Shown in pieces: positions 8,437-18,426 of a stretch of DNA of 64,000 nucleotides. Source of the stretch: Streptomyces ferrugineus (GTDB lineage Bacteria > Actinomycetota > Actinomycetes > Streptomycetales > Streptomycetaceae). Both the position numbers and the translations under genes were made by a program. Position 1 is the stretch's first letter; each line of letters begins with the position of its first letter. The stretch is taken from assembly GCF_015160855.1 (NCBI RefSeq), contig NZ_CP063373.1, positions 7,787,001 to 7,851,000 on the forward strand, in the 5' to 3' direction. The notes under the pieces are model-generated. The model saw only the letters and a list, made by a program, of their open reading frames with translations. It did no database searches and was not told the DNA's origin.

Positions 8437-11400
8437 GTGAACAGGGATCGGTCCGAGTACAACGGCGGGAGCCCTTCCTCGGACGGGGACGATCACGAGG
8501 TGGATCTCACCGGCGAGTTCGAAATCGTCTACACACCTCCCGCCTGGTACGCCCAAAGCACGCAAGGCGGACAGCAGGACTCCGGCCAGTCCTCACCACC
8601 ACCCCCGACCGGACCACCGATCGGGTCGCCCACCGGGCCACCCGGCGTTCCCGCGTCCCAGAGTCCCGCGCAGCAGCCGCCCGCACCGGCGCAGCCGCAG
8701 GCCCCTGGTGCGCCGCAGCAGCAGCCCGCACAGCCCTCCCAGCCGGTTCAGCCGCCTCAGCAGACTCCGGCCCAGGGCACGCCCACGAACCAGCAGAACC
8801 CCGCCGCGGGTGGCTACGGCTTCCCGCAGCAGCAGTCCGCGCAGGGTGGCGCCCCCACGGCCGGCGGGTACGGCTACCCGCAGCAGACGGGCGCCGGTGC
8901 CCCGCAGCCGGGCCAGGACACCTCCGGCGGGTTCGGAACACCCCAGCAGAACCAGGACACTTCGGGTGGCTACGGCTATCCGCAGCAGAACCCGGACGCC
9001 TCGGGCGGATACGGCTACCCCCAGCAGCAGACTCCGGCTCAGCACCAGACACCTGCCCAGCACCAGACACCTGCCCAGCCACCGGCCGCCGCTCCGGCCG
9101 CCCCCGCACCCGCCGCACCCGCCCAGCCGCCGTCGGCCGCACCCGCCGCGCCCGGCTTCCCCGTGCTGCGCCCGGTCGACGAGGACACACAGGCCGCCCA
9201 GGCCGCCGCCCCCGCCCCGACCGCCACCCCGCCGGCCGGTGTCCCGGCGGTGCCCGCCCCCGAACAGCCCGCCCCCGCCCAGCCGGTGGCGGAGCAGCCG
9301 GAGGCCGAGCTGAACCACGCCGCCGCCGACGCGGAGGCGGCGCGGCTTTTCGGCGGCGATGACGACGAGCCCGAGGAGGAGCTCGCCGACGAGCCGGAGC
9401 CGGGTGACGCCACCGGGTCCGTGTCCGTCGCGGAGGGCGACGAGCCGGCGCCGGCCCAGGCCGACGAGCCCGACGCCGCCGCACCGGCGACGCCGGAAGC
9501 GGAGCCGGAGGCTCAGGCGGCCCCGATGCCCGACGCACCCATGACCCCGCCCACGGCACAGGGCCAGCCGCCGCAGGCCCAGGCCCCCACCCCGCCGCAG
9601 CCGCAGCCGCAGCCCACGGGCCAGGTGCCCCCGCCGCCGCAGGCCGACCAGGCGCTCCCCCCGCTGCCCCAGGGCTTCGCGCCCGCGCACCCCGCTCAGG
9701 GTGCACCGCAGCAGGCAGGGCACCCGGACCCGCAGGCCGCGGCCGCCGCCGGTCAGGCCCCCGGCTACGGCTACCCCCAGGGCCAGGCCCCCGACCAGAC
9801 CGGTCAGCCCGCGCACCAGGCCCCGGCGCAGGGCGGGTTCGGCCCGGCCCAGCCGCAGCCCGGACACCCCGCGCAGCCCGGATACTCCGCGCAGCCCGGA
9901 CACCCCGCGCAGCCCGGCCAGCCCGCGCCGGTCGACCCGCGCCAGCCACAGCCTCCGGCGCAGCCGCAGCAGCCCGCGCAGCCGCAGCAGCCACCGGCCG
10001 CCGGGTACGGCTACCCGCAGCAGCCGGCGCAGCAGCACCCCGGCCAGCCCCAGCAGGGCCAGCCGCAGCCCCAGGCCCAGCAGCCCGGGCCGCAGCCCGG
10101 TTACGGCTACCCGCCCCAGCAGGGCGGCTACGGCTACCCCCAGGCCGCCCAGCCCCAGCAGCAGGCCCCCCATCCGCAGGCCCCCCAGCAACAGCCGCCG
10201 GCCCAGCAACAGCCGCAGCCGCAGCCGCCGCAGCAACAGCCGCAGCCGCCACAGCAACAGCCCCCGGCCCAGCAGAACCCCGCCGCCTACGGCAACCAGG
10301 GCTGGAGCGCCCCGCCCGGCCCGCAGGCCGGCCCCGGTGCGCCCCAGCAGCAGCAAGCCGCGCCCGGCACCCCGCTCGGCTACAACGCGGCCGTGGAGCT
10401 GTCCTCGGACCGACTGCTGCGCAACCAGCCGAAGGCCCGTAAGAACAACCAGGGCCCCTCGCGCTTCAAGCTCGGCGCCAAGAAGGAGCAGGCGGAGCGG
10501 GAGCGGAAGCTGGGTCTGATCCGTACGCCGGTGATGTCCTGCTACCGGATCGCGGTCATCAGCCTCAAGGGCGGCGTCGGCAAGACCACGACGACCATGT
10601 CGCTGGGCGCCACGCTCGCCACCGAGCGGCAGGACAAGATCCTGGCGATCGACGCCAACCCGGACGCCGGCACCCTCGGCCGACGGGTGCGGCGCGAGAC
10701 CGGCGCCACCATCCGTGACCTGGTGCAGGCGATCCCACAGCTCAACAGCTACATGGACATCCGCCGCTTCACCTCGCAGGCGCCCTCGGGCCTCGAGATC
10801 ATCGCCAACGACGTGGACCCGGCGGTCTCCACCACCTTCAACGACCAGGACTACCGCAGCGCGCTCGACGTGCTGGGCCGCCAGTACCCGATCATCCTCA
10901 CGGACTCCGGTACCGGTCTGCTCTACAGCGCGATGCGCGGTGTGCTGGACCTCGCCGACCAGCTGATCATCATCTCCACCCCGTCGGTGGACGGTGCGAG
11001 CAGCGCCTCGACGACGCTCGACTGGCTGTCGGCGAACGGCTTCGCCGATCTCGTCCAGCGGTCGGTCACCGTGATCTCCGGTGTCCGTGAGACGGGCAAG
11101 ATGATCAAGGTGGAGGACATCGTCGCGCACTTCGAGACCCGTTGCCGCGGTGTCGTCGTGATCCCCTTCGACGAGCACCTCGCGGCGGGCGCCGAGGTCG
11201 ACCTCGACATGATGCGTCCCAAGACCCGCGAGGCCTACTTCGACCTCGCGGCGCTCATCGCCGAGGACATCGCCCGTACCCAGCAGGGCTTCGGCAACCC
11301 GAACATGCAGTACCCGCAGCAGCAGGCGCCGCAGCAGGGCTACCCGGCCCCGCAGCAGCAGGCCCAGCAGCAGCCCTACGCCCAGCCGCAGCCGGGTCAG

Positions 11401-11529
11401 GGCTGGGGCCAGCAGGCGCCGCAGCAGCCCGCACCGGGCCAGGGCTGGCAGCAGCCGGCGCCACCGCAGGATCCGCAGCAGGGCCAGCAGGGCCAGCAGG
11501 GCTCCGTACCGCCCGGCTGGACCCAGTAG
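8437..11529 (+). CDS. EspI-like protein: Pro/Gln-rich regions flanking a ParA/MinD-type ATPase
   Basis: 1030 residues from the GTG at 8437, chosen because AGGAGG lies 6 bases upstream. Residues about 45-670 are low-complexity Pro, Gln, Ala and Gly with at least eight 'GYGYPQ'-like motifs and one acidic patch ('[17 protein letters not shown]'). From about residue 700 comes a deviant Walker A ParA/MinD/SRP-type ATPase: '[17 protein letters not shown]', '[13 protein letters not shown]', then a switch region with '[11 protein letters not shown]'. The C-terminal 80 or so residues are again Gln/Pro-rich. Architecture and position match mycobacterial EspI, a Pro/Ala-rich ESX-1 protein with a C-terminal MinD-like domain reported to restrain secretion when ATP is low. 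A regulatory or positioning role for this T7SS is inferred. Confidence 0.82.
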   Translation: MNRDRSEYNGGSPSSDGDDHEVDLTGEFEIVYTPPAWYAQSTQGGQQDSGQSSPPPPTGPPIGSPTGPPGVPASQSPAQQPPAPAQPQAPGAPQQQPAQPSQPVQPPQQTPAQGTPTNQQNPAAGGYGFPQQQSAQGGAPTAGGYGYPQQTGAGAPQPGQDTSGGFGTPQQNQDTSGGYGYPQQNPDASGGYGYPQQQTPAQHQTPAQHQTPAQPPAAAPAAPAPAAPAQPPSAAPAAPGFPVLRPVDEDTQAAQAAAPAPTATPPAGVPAVPAPEQPAPAQPVAEQPEAELNHAAADAEAARLFGGDDDEPEEELADEPEPGDATGSVSVAEGDEPAPAQADEPDAAAPATPEAEPEAQAAPMPDAPMTPPTAQGQPPQAQAPTPPQPQPQPTGQVPPPPQADQALPPLPQGFAPAHPAQGAPQQAGHPDPQAAAAAGQAPGYGYPQGQAPDQTGQPAHQAPAQGGFGPAQPQPGHPAQPGYSAQPGHPAQPGQPAPVDPRQPQPPAQPQQPAQPQQPPAAGYGYPQQPAQQHPGQPQQGQPQPQAQQPGPQPGYGYPPQQGGYGYPQAAQPQQQAPHPQAPQQQPPAQQQPQPQPPQQQPQPPQQQPPAQQNPAAYGNQGWSAPPGPQAGPGAPQQQQAAPGTPLGYNAAVELSSDRLLRNQPKARKNNQGPSRFKLGAKKEQAERERKLGLIRTPVMSCYRIAVISLKGGVGKTTTTMSLGATLATERQDKILAIDANPDAGTLGRRVRRETGATIRDLVQAIPQLNSYMDIRRFTSQAPSGLEIIANDVDPAVSTTFNDQDYRSALDVLGRQYPIILTDSGTGLLYSAMRGVLDLADQLIIISTPSVDGASSASTTLDWLSANGFADLVQRSVTVISGVRETGKMIKVEDIVAHFETRCRGVVVIPFDEHLAAGAEVDLDMMRPKTREAYFDLAALIAEDIARTQQGFGNPNMQYPQQQAPQQGYPAPQQQAQQQPYAQPQPGQGWGQQAPQQPAPGQGWQQPAPPQDPQQGQQGQQGSVPPGWTQ

Positions 11530-11549
11530 CGGACGGGCGGGCAAGACGA

Positions 11550-11580
11550 AAGGGCCGGCACCCTCACGGTGCCGGCCCTT
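11550..11580. terminator. Bidirectional terminator between espI-like gene and ribF
   Basis: Perfect 13-bp stem (arms 11550-11562 and 11568-11580) with a 5-base loop, 20 bases after the rightward espI-like stop and 32 bases from the leftward ribF stop. The stem can extend by four more pairs across a bulged A. Confidence 0.9.
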
Positions 11581-11611
11581 CGTCGCGGTGGGTCCCGAGT
11601 CGCCGTACGCC

Positions 11612-12559
11612 TCAGCCCGCGTCCTCGATCAGCTCACGGCAGCGCCGCACGTCCCGCGCCATCTCCTCCAGCAGCGCGTCCAGCGACTCGAACTTCTCCT
11701 GCCCGCGGACGTAGGCGAGGAAGTCGACGGCCACATGCAGCCCGTACAGATCGAGCCCGACCCGGTCGATGGCGTACGCCTCCACCGTGCGCTCCGTGCC
11801 GTCGAACTGCGGGTTGGTGCCGACGGAGATCGCGGCCGGCATCGCCTCGCCCTGGGCGTGCAGCCAGCCGGCGTAGACGCCGTCGGCGGGGATGGCGGTG
11901 TGCGGCAGCGTCTCGACGTTGGCGGTCGGGAAGCCGAGCTCCCGACCGCGCTGCGCGCCCCGTACGACGACGCCCTCGACGCGGTGCGGGCGGCCCAGGA
12001 TCTCGGCGGCGCCCCTGACGTCGCCCTCGGCGACCAGGCGCCGGGTCAGCGTGGAGGAGAACGGCTCGCCGCCGCCCGCCTCTCCGGTCACGTACAGGTC
12101 GACGACCTCGACCTCGAAGTCGTAGATCTTGCCCTGCTCGGCGAGGAACTCGACGTCGCCCGCGGCGCGGTGTCCGAAGCGGAAGTTCGGGCCCTCGACG
12201 ACCGCCTTGGCGTGCAGCTTGTCGACCAGGACCTTGACCACGAACTCGGCCGGCGACAGCTTCGAGAACTCGGTGGTGAAGGGGAGGATCAGCACCGCGT
12301 CCACGCCCAGGTCGGCCATCAGGTCGGCGCGGCGGTGGTGCGGGGCGAGCAGGGGCGGATGGCTGCCGGGGCGGACGACCTCGCTGGGGTGCGGGTCGAA
12401 GGTGACGACGACCGCGGGGACGCCCAGCTCCCGGGCCCGGTCCACGGCGTGCCGGATGATCAGCTGGTGTCCGCGGTGCACTCCGTCGTAGGAGCCGATG
12501 GTGACGACGCTGCGCCCCCAGTCCTGGGGGATGTCCTCCAAGCCACGCCAGCGCTGCAC
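11612..12559 (-). CDS. ribF: Bifunctional riboflavin kinase / FAD synthetase
   Basis: Makes FMN from riboflavin and ATP, then FAD from FMN and ATP. The N-terminal FAD synthetase half (about residues 10-180) has the nucleotidyltransferase signature 'GSYDGVHRGHQ' and 'FDPHP'. The C-terminal riboflavin kinase half (about residues 180-310) has 'GFPTANV' and 'DGVYAGW'. The total of 315 residues is typical. The GTG at 12559 was chosen because AAGGAG lies 8 bases upstream; a TTG at 12580 is in frame but lies upstream of that site. It is convergent with the espI-like gene across a shared terminator and downstream of the trypsin/NTPase and truB genes. Confidence 0.96.
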   Translation of the reverse strand: MQRWRGLEDIPQDWGRSVVTIGSYDGVHRGHQLIIRHAVDRARELGVPAVVVTFDPHPSEVVRPGSHPPLLAPHHRRADLMADLGVDAVLILPFTTEFSKLSPAEFVVKVLVDKLHAKAVVEGPNFRFGHRAAGDVEFLAEQGKIYDFEVEVVDLYVTGEAGGGEPFSSTLTRRLVAEGDVRGAAEILGRPHRVEGVVVRGAQRGRELGFPTANVETLPHTAIPADGVYAGWLHAQGEAMPAAISVGTNPQFDGTERTVEAYAIDRVGLDLYGLHVAVDFLAYVRGQEKFESLDALLEEMARDVRRCRELIEDAG

Positions 12560-12733
12560 TGTGCCTGCTCCTTGTCGCAAACTCGTCGAGTCGAATCGAA
12601 CCCGCGTCCGTCTGTCCGTGTGTGCCTCAGACGCCCTTAACGCTCATACGCAAGGTCTAAGGGTGCCATGCCGGGCGCCCCCGTCCCGCATCGGCATCGG
12701 CGCTGTGACCGGGTGCACGTACCAAAGCGCTGC

Positions 12734-15700
12734 TCAGGCGGGAACTCGTACGCCGGCCAGGTTCTCGATCATCCGGCGGGTGCTCGGGCCCACCACGGCC
12801 GACCACTCCTGCGGGGTGTCGGTGAGCCAGCCGGCGACCCGTGCGGCGAAGCCGGGGACGTGGCGGCCCAGGTCGACCAGGCCGCGGTCGAAGCGGGCCG
12901 CGCCGTCCGGGGTGCGCACGAGCAGCAGCCCGGTGTGGTGGACGAGGCCGCGCAGGTCGTCGTCCGCCCGGTCGCCGCCTTCCCGCACGGTGGCGTGCAG
13001 GAAGGCGTCCAGGACGGCGGGGGCGTGTTCGTGGGCGAGCAGGAACTCGCGGAGTTCGCGGCGCAGGGGGCGGGAGGCGGGCGTTCCGGGCGTGGCGAGT
13101 ACGGCGGCGAGGGCGGCCCGCACATGGTCCGTGCCGCCGTCCAGCAGGCCGGTGACCAGCGGGAGGAGTACGGCTCGGGCGCTCGGTCCCTGGTCGAGGC
13201 GCCGGTCGACGTAGGCGGCCAGGTCGGCCGCGGTCTCCGGTTGGCGCCGCGCCGCCTCCTGGACGAGGGCGGCGACGCGGCGGGCGAGCGCGGGCGTGGT
13301 GACGTCGGCGAGGGTGCGCAGCGCGTCCGAGGCGCCGGGTCGGCTCAGCCGGGCGCGGAAGGCCTCGAGGACCGGTTCGGTGTGGGTGGCCAGGGCGGCG
13401 ACCAGGGCACTGGCCGGGAGCTGCGGGTCGGCGGCCGCGAAGTGGGCCAGCGCCTGCGGGAGATGGAGGGCCCGCGTGCGGGGATCGCGTACGAGGAGGG
13501 CGAGCGCGCCGCCGTGCAGGGTGCGGTCGTCCGGGCGGGCGAGCAGGGCGAGGGCGGCGTAGCGCAGCAGCTCGCGGTCGGCCTCGGTACGGACGTGCGC
13601 CGCGACGCGCAGCCCGTAGGCCATCGCGGCGACGCGTCGCCCGGGCCGTTCGTCGTGCGCCCAGCGGTCGACGGCCCGGCAGATGGCGGACGTCTCCTCC
13701 TCGGCCAGCACGGCGAGGAGTTCGTCGGCCTTGCGGTGCGCGCTGTCGACGAGCGTCTCGGTGAGGTCGTCGAGGGCGCGGTGGCGATGCGTGTGCAGCA
13801 GGGCCTGGGCGGCGCGGGCGACGGTCGCGTGCGGGGTGGCGGGCAGCGGGCGGTCGTCGTCGAACCAGCGGGTGAGGTGGCGTTGTACGGCGGTGGGGTC
13901 GTCGGCGAGGAGGCGGGCGACGGCGTCCAGGTACCGGGGGTGGGCGGGTTCGTCGGCGTCGGTCGGCGGGCCGTCGGCCAGGACGAGGCGGCGGAGCAGG
14001 TCGAGGCGCTCGGCGTCCGGCAGCGGCAGCGTGGTCCAGAAGCCGGGGCCGAACTCGGGGGGCACGGAGCGCCGGTGCCGGCGCCAGGCCACGATCCGGT
14101 CGGTGAGGACGTGCAGCACGTCCTGGTACGGCGTCGCGTCGGGGACCCGCAGCAGGGTCTCGGCGAGCAGCCGGCCGGCCCACCAGGAGTGCCGGTCGGC
14201 GTCCAGCGCGTGGACCAACTCCTCCAGCCGACGGGTGAGTTGGCAGGTGCCGTGGTGCCGTGGGAGGAGCAGGAGCGCCTGGACGACGGGGCCGATGCGG
14301 TGGTGCGGCACGGGCAGGGGGTGCGCGGCGTCGGGGTGGGTGCGGCGGCGGTGGACCAGGGCGTGCAGGGCCTCGTCGAGGTCTAGGTGCATGCCCTGGA
14401 TCCAGTCGGCGAGCTCCTCGTGGGCGAAGCGGTAGCCGTTGCCGGCGGGGACGAGGAGGCCCTCGGTGAGGACGGCGGACGCCCAGCCGGTGCCGCCGCC
14501 GAGCGTCGCGGGCGCGGGGCCCCAGGGGAACACGGCCTCGAAGGACGCGCGGTCCAGCTCGCCCTGGCCCGGTCCGAGGCTGCGGCGGGCGGCTTCGTGG
14601 ACCTGGCCGGAGACCTTGGCGGCGAGACGGCGTACGGCGGTGCCGCGCAGGCCGTTCTCGGCGGCGAGGCGGACGGCGATGCGCAGGCACATCAGGTCGA
14701 GGTGGGCGGAGAGGACGTCGTCGCGGTCGACCCGGCCGGGGGCCGGCGTGGCGGGGAGGGCGGCGCGCACCTCGGAGAGGAGGCGGAGGGTGAGCGGATG
14801 CCGGGCGTCGGGGTCGGCGAGGGCGCCTTCCGGGATGCCGTAGCGGGCGCGGGCCTGGTGGGCCTCGTCGGGGGTGAGGTCGTCGAGCGGTACGCAGGGC
14901 GGCAGCCGCCGGAACTCGCCACCGTCGGCCTGGACGGCCTCGTCCTCGAACTCCCCCAGACCGGCCGGGGCGCTGTACAGCACGTCCTCCGGAAACTCCG
15001 CCCCCGCCCCCTCCCAGTACTCCGCGCGGCACGCCACCACCAACCGCGCCCCCGTCTCCCGCAGCCACTGCGCCGTGCCGTCCGTCCACTCGGTGAGTCG
15101 GTGGGCCAGTACGGGAGGCATCTCCTCGGGGCCGTCCAGGAGGAGCAGGAGGGGGCGGCCGGTGCGGTGGGCGAGGTGGGCCAGTCGCTCGGGGGTCGTG
15201 TCGCCCAGGGTGGTGAGGCCGGACGAGGCCGCCACGATCCGGGCGGCCCTCGCCAGCGCACGGCGCGCCGCGTCCGCGACCGAGGCGTCGCCGTCCTTCA
15301 GGTCGGCGCCGCGCAGCCACAGCGTGGGGGCCGGCGTCGGGCCGCGGTTGCGGCGGGCGGCGAGGGCCGCGAGTTCCGTCGTACGGCCGCTGCCCGGTGG
15401 CCCGACGAGGGCGAGCACCGAGGCCCCGCTGTCGGTGAAGCTGTCGAACTCCCTTGCCGTGGCGGCCCGTTCGACCGGAGCCACGGCCCCCGTCCCCGCA
15501 TCCCCCGCCAGCGCCCCCGGCGGACCGTCCTGCCCCACCGAGGTGGCCGTCAGCTCCAGGACGCCCGCCGGGTTCAGGTCGGCGCCGTACGCGGGCACCG
15601 TGGCCGCGTTCTCGGCGAGCAGCTCGGCCAGCGGCCCGTCCGTCAGCGGTAGGGGGTGCGTTGACTCTCGATGGGGGTCTTCGCCCCGCTCGGGCGAAGC

Positions 15701-16450
15701 CGAGAGTGGGGGCGGAGCTACTTGGGCCTCTGGCCGGTGCGGCGAGGGTGCCTGCTGAGCGCTACGGGTGCGGTGCGGGACTTTCAACGCACCCCCCAGC
15801 GGCACGGCGAACGCGGCGTCGCGTCGGCCGGACTGCAGTGCGGTGCCCAGGACGCCGACGACGGTGCCGGTCCCGGCGTCGAGCACGGGTCCCCCGGCGG
15901 CCCCTCCGCCGAGCCGCAGCGCGTCCCGGCCGGTCGTACCGACGGCCAGCTCCAGGGCGTCGTCGAGCACGTGGACGCGGTCGGTCGCCGTGTACGGCAC
16001 GGACGCCGGGCCGAGCACCCGCGCCTCCCGCCAGCCACCGGCGGGGATCCGCACATACGCACCGGTCTCGATCCGCTCCCGCACGGTCACCGGCAAGGGG
16101 TCCACGCCCAGTCCCTCGGTGCGTACGAGGGCCAGGTCCAGCCCGGGCAAGGGGGTCACCGCACTCGCCGGCACCACACAGCTCCGGTCGCCCGCCGCCG
16201 CGAGCAGGACCAGTTGGGGCAGTCCGTCGACGACCTCGTGGCAGGTGACGACGGTGCCGTGGTGATCGGCGACGAAGCCGAGGCCGCGGGGGCGACCGGC
16301 CGGATCGTGGATGCGGACCAGGGCCGCGTCGTGTGGCTCCGAGCGGCGTGCGTCCTGTGGGCCGGGGTCCGTCCCGGGCCGGTCACCGTCGTACCGCGTC
16401 CCCTCCGGCGTCCGTCGGACGCCGCCCGCCCGCGGGCCCCGTCCCGCCAT
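12734..16450 (-). CDS. Degenerate trypsin-fold domain fused to STAND/NACHT-like P-loop NTPase
   Basis: 1238 residues from the ATG at 16450 (GGGGAGG 7 bases upstream). Residues about 40-225 have a trypsin-like fold: 'GLGFVADHHGTVVTCHEVVDG', 'PLPGLDLALVRTEG', 'GGGAAGGPVLD'. The usual serine before GGP is Ala185, and the usual His position in the TxxH-type motif holds Glu72 with His71 one place early; Asp105 is kept. The protease is therefore probably inactive. A Pro-rich linker follows, then a P-loop NTPase: Walker A 'GPPGSGRTT' at about 350-358, Walker B 'LLLLLDG' at about 434-440 and a sensor-like 'VVACRAEYW' at 471-479. The C-terminal 650 or so residues are Leu/Ala/Arg-rich helical repeats. 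This resembles the signal-transducing STAND ATPases that pair trypsin-like domains with NTPases. No membrane segment is seen. Confidence 0.82.
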   Translation of the reverse strand: MAGRGPRAGGVRRTPEGTRYDGDRPGTDPGPQDARRSEPHDAALVRIHDPAGRPRGLGFVADHHGTVVTCHEVVDGLPQLVLLAAAGDRSCVVPASAVTPLPGLDLALVRTEGLGVDPLPVTVRERIETGAYVRIPAGGWREARVLGPASVPYTATDRVHVLDDALELAVGTTGRDALRLGGGAAGGPVLDAGTGTVVGVLGTALQSGRRDAAFAVPLGGALKVPHRTRSAQQAPSPHRPEAQVAPPPLSASPERGEDPHRESTHPLPLTDGPLAELLAENAATVPAYGADLNPAGVLELTATSVGQDGPPGALAGDAGTGAVAPVERAATAREFDSFTDSGASVLALVGPPGSGRTTELAALAARRNRGPTPAPTLWLRGADLKDGDASVADAARRALARAARIVAASSGLTTLGDTTPERLAHLAHRTGRPLLLLLDGPEEMPPVLAHRLTEWTDGTAQWLRETGARLVVACRAEYWEGAGAEFPEDVLYSAPAGLGEFEDEAVQADGGEFRRLPPCVPLDDLTPDEAHQARARYGIPEGALADPDARHPLTLRLLSEVRAALPATPAPGRVDRDDVLSAHLDLMCLRIAVRLAAENGLRGTAVRRLAAKVSGQVHEAARRSLGPGQGELDRASFEAVFPWGPAPATLGGGTGWASAVLTEGLLVPAGNGYRFAHEELADWIQGMHLDLDEALHALVHRRRTHPDAAHPLPVPHHRIGPVVQALLLLPRHHGTCQLTRRLEELVHALDADRHSWWAGRLLAETLLRVPDATPYQDVLHVLTDRIVAWRRHRRSVPPEFGPGFWTTLPLPDAERLDLLRRLVLADGPPTDADEPAHPRYLDAVARLLADDPTAVQRHLTRWFDDDRPLPATPHATVARAAQALLHTHRHRALDDLTETLVDSAHRKADELLAVLAEEETSAICRAVDRWAHDERPGRRVAAMAYGLRVAAHVRTEADRELLRYAALALLARPDDRTLHGGALALLVRDPRTRALHLPQALAHFAAADPQLPASALVAALATHTEPVLEAFRARLSRPGASDALRTLADVTTPALARRVAALVQEAARRQPETAADLAAYVDRRLDQGPSARAVLLPLVTGLLDGGTDHVRAALAAVLATPGTPASRPLRRELREFLLAHEHAPAVLDAFLHATVREGGDRADDDLRGLVHHTGLLLVRTPDGAARFDRGLVDLGRHVPGFAARVAGWLTDTPQEWSAVVGPSTRRMIENLAGVRVPA

Positions 16451-16652
16451 TGTCGAACCTCCCCGCCATGCGCCCGTACGCCCATTCGCCCGTGCCCTTT
16501 GTCCGACGGTAGGCGTGATGTGATCAGCGGGACAGATCGCTTGGCGAACGCGCCCCCTTCCGCTCCCTCGGTTCACTCCGAGCGCCTGCCCGGACGGGTG
16601 AACAGGCGGGGGTCGTTGGATACACCCTAGAGGTGGGGGAACCGAGGGGGGA

Positions 16653-16700
16653 CCGTGGAGCGGCGGGCACAAGGACGACCCCGTGACCGCCGCTCCACGG
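16653..16700. terminator. Terminator downstream of truB
   Basis: Perfect 14-bp inverted repeat (arms 16653-16666 and 16687-16700) with a 20-base loop, 24 bases past the leftward truB stop. It marks the end of the rimP-to-truB operon and separates it from the trypsin/NTPase gene. Confidence 0.85.
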
Positions 16701-16724
16701 GCAGGCCCCCGGAAGAAGCCGGCC

Positions 16725-17630
16725 TCAGCCGAACACGGCCAGGCTCTTGGCCTTGCCCTTGTGCTGCTCCACGAGCGCCAGGAAGCGGCCCTCGGGGTCG
16801 AAGACGGCGACGGGACCGGATCCGGCGTACTCGTCGGGCATGTCGAGCCGCACCCCGTTGGTGAGCAACCGGGCCCGCCGGGCGTCGATGTCCCAGCGCG
16901 GGAACGCGGCCGCGGCGGCCTCGGCGATCGGCATCACCGTCAGCTCCTGCTGGAGCTGGTCCAGCGTCTTCGCCGAGTCCAGCTTGTACGGCCCGACGCG
17001 GGTGCGGCGCAGCGCCGTGAGGTGGCCGCCGACGCCGAGGTCGGCACCGAGGTCACGGGCGAGGGCGCGGATGTAGGTGCCGGAGGAGCAGACCACCGAC
17101 ACCACCAGGTCCAGCACCGCGGTGCCGTCGTCGGCGACGGCCTCCCGGACGTCGTAGACGGTGAAGGAGGAGACGGTGACGGGCCGGGCCGGGATCTCGA
17201 ACTCCTCGCCCTCCCGCGCCCGCTTGTAGGAGCGCACCCCGTCGATCTTGATGGCGCTGACCTTGGACGGCACCTGCATGATGTCGCCGCTCAGCTTGGC
17301 GATCCCGGCGTCGACGGCTTCGCGGGTGACCTTCGAGGCGTCGGTGGACCCCGTGATCTCGCCCTCGGCGTCGTCGGTGATCGTGGTCTGGCCCAGGCGG
17401 ATGGTGCCCAGGTACTCCTTCTCGGTCAGGGCCAGATGACCGAGGAGCTTGGTCGCCTTCTCGACGCCGAGGACGAGGACGCCCGTCGCCATGGGGTCGA
17501 GGGTTCCGGCGTGCCCGACGCGGCGGGTGCGGGCGATGCCGCGCATCTTGGCGACCACGTCGTGCGAAGTGAAGCCCGACGGCTTGTCGACGATGACAAG
17601 GCCGTCGGGCGTGGTGTGCTTCTGCGTCAT
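16725..17630 (-). CDS. truB: tRNA pseudouridine(55) synthase
   Basis: Converts U55 to pseudouridine in the T-loop of tRNA. The catalytic Asp lies in 'GHAGTLDPMATGVL' at about residue 45, and other TruB motifs are present ('IVDKPSGFTSHDVV' at the start, 'KVSAIKIDGVRSYKRAREG', 'SGTYIRALARDLG'). The 301 residues include the C-terminal RNA-binding region. Its ATG overlaps the rbfA stop in ATGA, showing translational coupling. It is the last gene of the rimP-nusA-ylxR-infB-ylxP-rbfA cluster and is followed by a strong hairpin. Confidence 0.97.
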   Translation of the reverse strand: MTQKHTTPDGLVIVDKPSGFTSHDVVAKMRGIARTRRVGHAGTLDPMATGVLVLGVEKATKLLGHLALTEKEYLGTIRLGQTTITDDAEGEITGSTDASKVTREAVDAGIAKLSGDIMQVPSKVSAIKIDGVRSYKRAREGEEFEIPARPVTVSSFTVYDVREAVADDGTAVLDLVVSVVCSSGTYIRALARDLGADLGVGGHLTALRRTRVGPYKLDSAKTLDQLQQELTVMPIAEAAAAAFPRWDIDARRARLLTNGVRLDMPDEYAGSGPVAVFDPEGRFLALVEQHKGKAKSLAVFG

Positions 17631-18082
17631 TCCGCGGTGTCGCCGTCCGTCTCGTCCTCGGAGCCCGGCTTGCGGTACGGGTCCGCCTCACCGGCGTACT
17701 TCGCGCCCGCGGACACCTCGCGCACCTTCTCGTCGGACTGGCGCGCCTTGTCGAGGAGGTCCTCGATGGTGCGCGCCGTGTCGGGCAGGGCGTCGGCGAC
17801 GAAGGTGAGGGTCGGCGTGAACTTCACGCCCGCGGCCGCACCGACGGCGGAGCGGAGCACGCCCTTGGCGCTCTCCAGTCCGGCCGCCGCGGCCGCGCGC
17901 TCCTCGTCGTCGCCGTACACCGTGTAGAAGACGGTCGCCTCCCGGAGGTCACCCGTGACGCGGGTGTCCGTGATGGTGACGTGCGAGCCGAGCCGCGGGT
18001 CCTTGATCCCGCGCTGCAGCTTCTGGGCCACCACCTCTCGGATGAGGTCCGCCAGCCTTTTCGCCCGCGCGTTGTCGGCCAC
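17627..18082 (-). CDS. rbfA: 30S ribosome-binding factor A
   Basis: Late 30S assembly factor that binds the 16S 5' region. The 151 residues open with 'ADNARAKRLADLIREVVAQKL', typical of RbfA, followed by 'KDPRLGSHVTITDTRVTGDL' and the KH-like core ending 'FTPTLTFVADALPDTARTIEDLL'. The acidic C-terminal tail after about residue 125 is common in actinobacteria. It sits 47 bases downstream of ylxP and overlaps truB by 4 bases. Confidence 0.97.
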   Translation of the reverse strand: MADNARAKRLADLIREVVAQKLQRGIKDPRLGSHVTITDTRVTGDLREATVFYTVYGDDEERAAAAAGLESAKGVLRSAVGAAAGVKFTPTLTFVADALPDTARTIEDLLDKARQSDEKVREVSAGAKYAGEADPYRKPGSEDETDGDTAE

Positions 18083-18129
18083 TGGTCCGTCTCCCGTTCT
18101 TTCTTCTTCTCGTTCTTGGCTGTGGGTCG

Positions 18130-18426
18130 TCAGTCGTCGTGGTCACCGTGGAAACGCCGCCGCACCGACAGCAGTTCCACTTCGGGACGCCCGGCGACCA
18201 GCCGTTCGCACCGGTCCAGTACGTCGGTGAGGTGCCCGGCGTCGCCGGACACCACGGCGAGCCCGATCTCGGCCCGCCGGTAGAGGTCCATGTGGTCCAC
18301 CTCGGCCGCGCTCACCGCGTACTTGCGCTGGAGCTCGGCGACGATCGGGCGGACGACGGAGCGCTTCTCCTTCAGCGACCGTACGTCGCCGAGGAGGAGG
18401 TCGAAGGACAGCGTCCCCACATACAT
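18130..18426 (-). CDS. ylxP: DUF503 / YlxP-like protein
   Basis: A 98-residue DUF503 protein from the ATG at 18426, with the family core 'LLLGDVRSLKEKRSVVRPIV', 'DLYRRAEIGLAVVSGD' and 'VELLSVRRRF'. The frame stays open upstream to 18504, but family length argues for the internal start. YlxP proteins are small and conserved between infB and rbfA in many Gram-positives; a role in ribosome maturation has been suggested but is not well defined. A strong hairpin separates it from infB. Confidence 0.9.
   Translation of the reverse strand: MYVGTLSFDLLLGDVRSLKEKRSVVRPIVAELQRKYAVSAAEVDHMDLYRRAEIGLAVVSGDAGHLTDVLDRCERLVAGRPEVELLSVRRRFHGDHDD

Noticed and set aside
12657..15320. Long alternative reading frames (for example 887 codons) overlapping the trypsin/NTPase gene and many similar frames elsewhere
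   Set aside because: They read as Arg/Pro/Gly/Ala-only sequence with no family motif, the usual shadow of high-GC genes in another frame.
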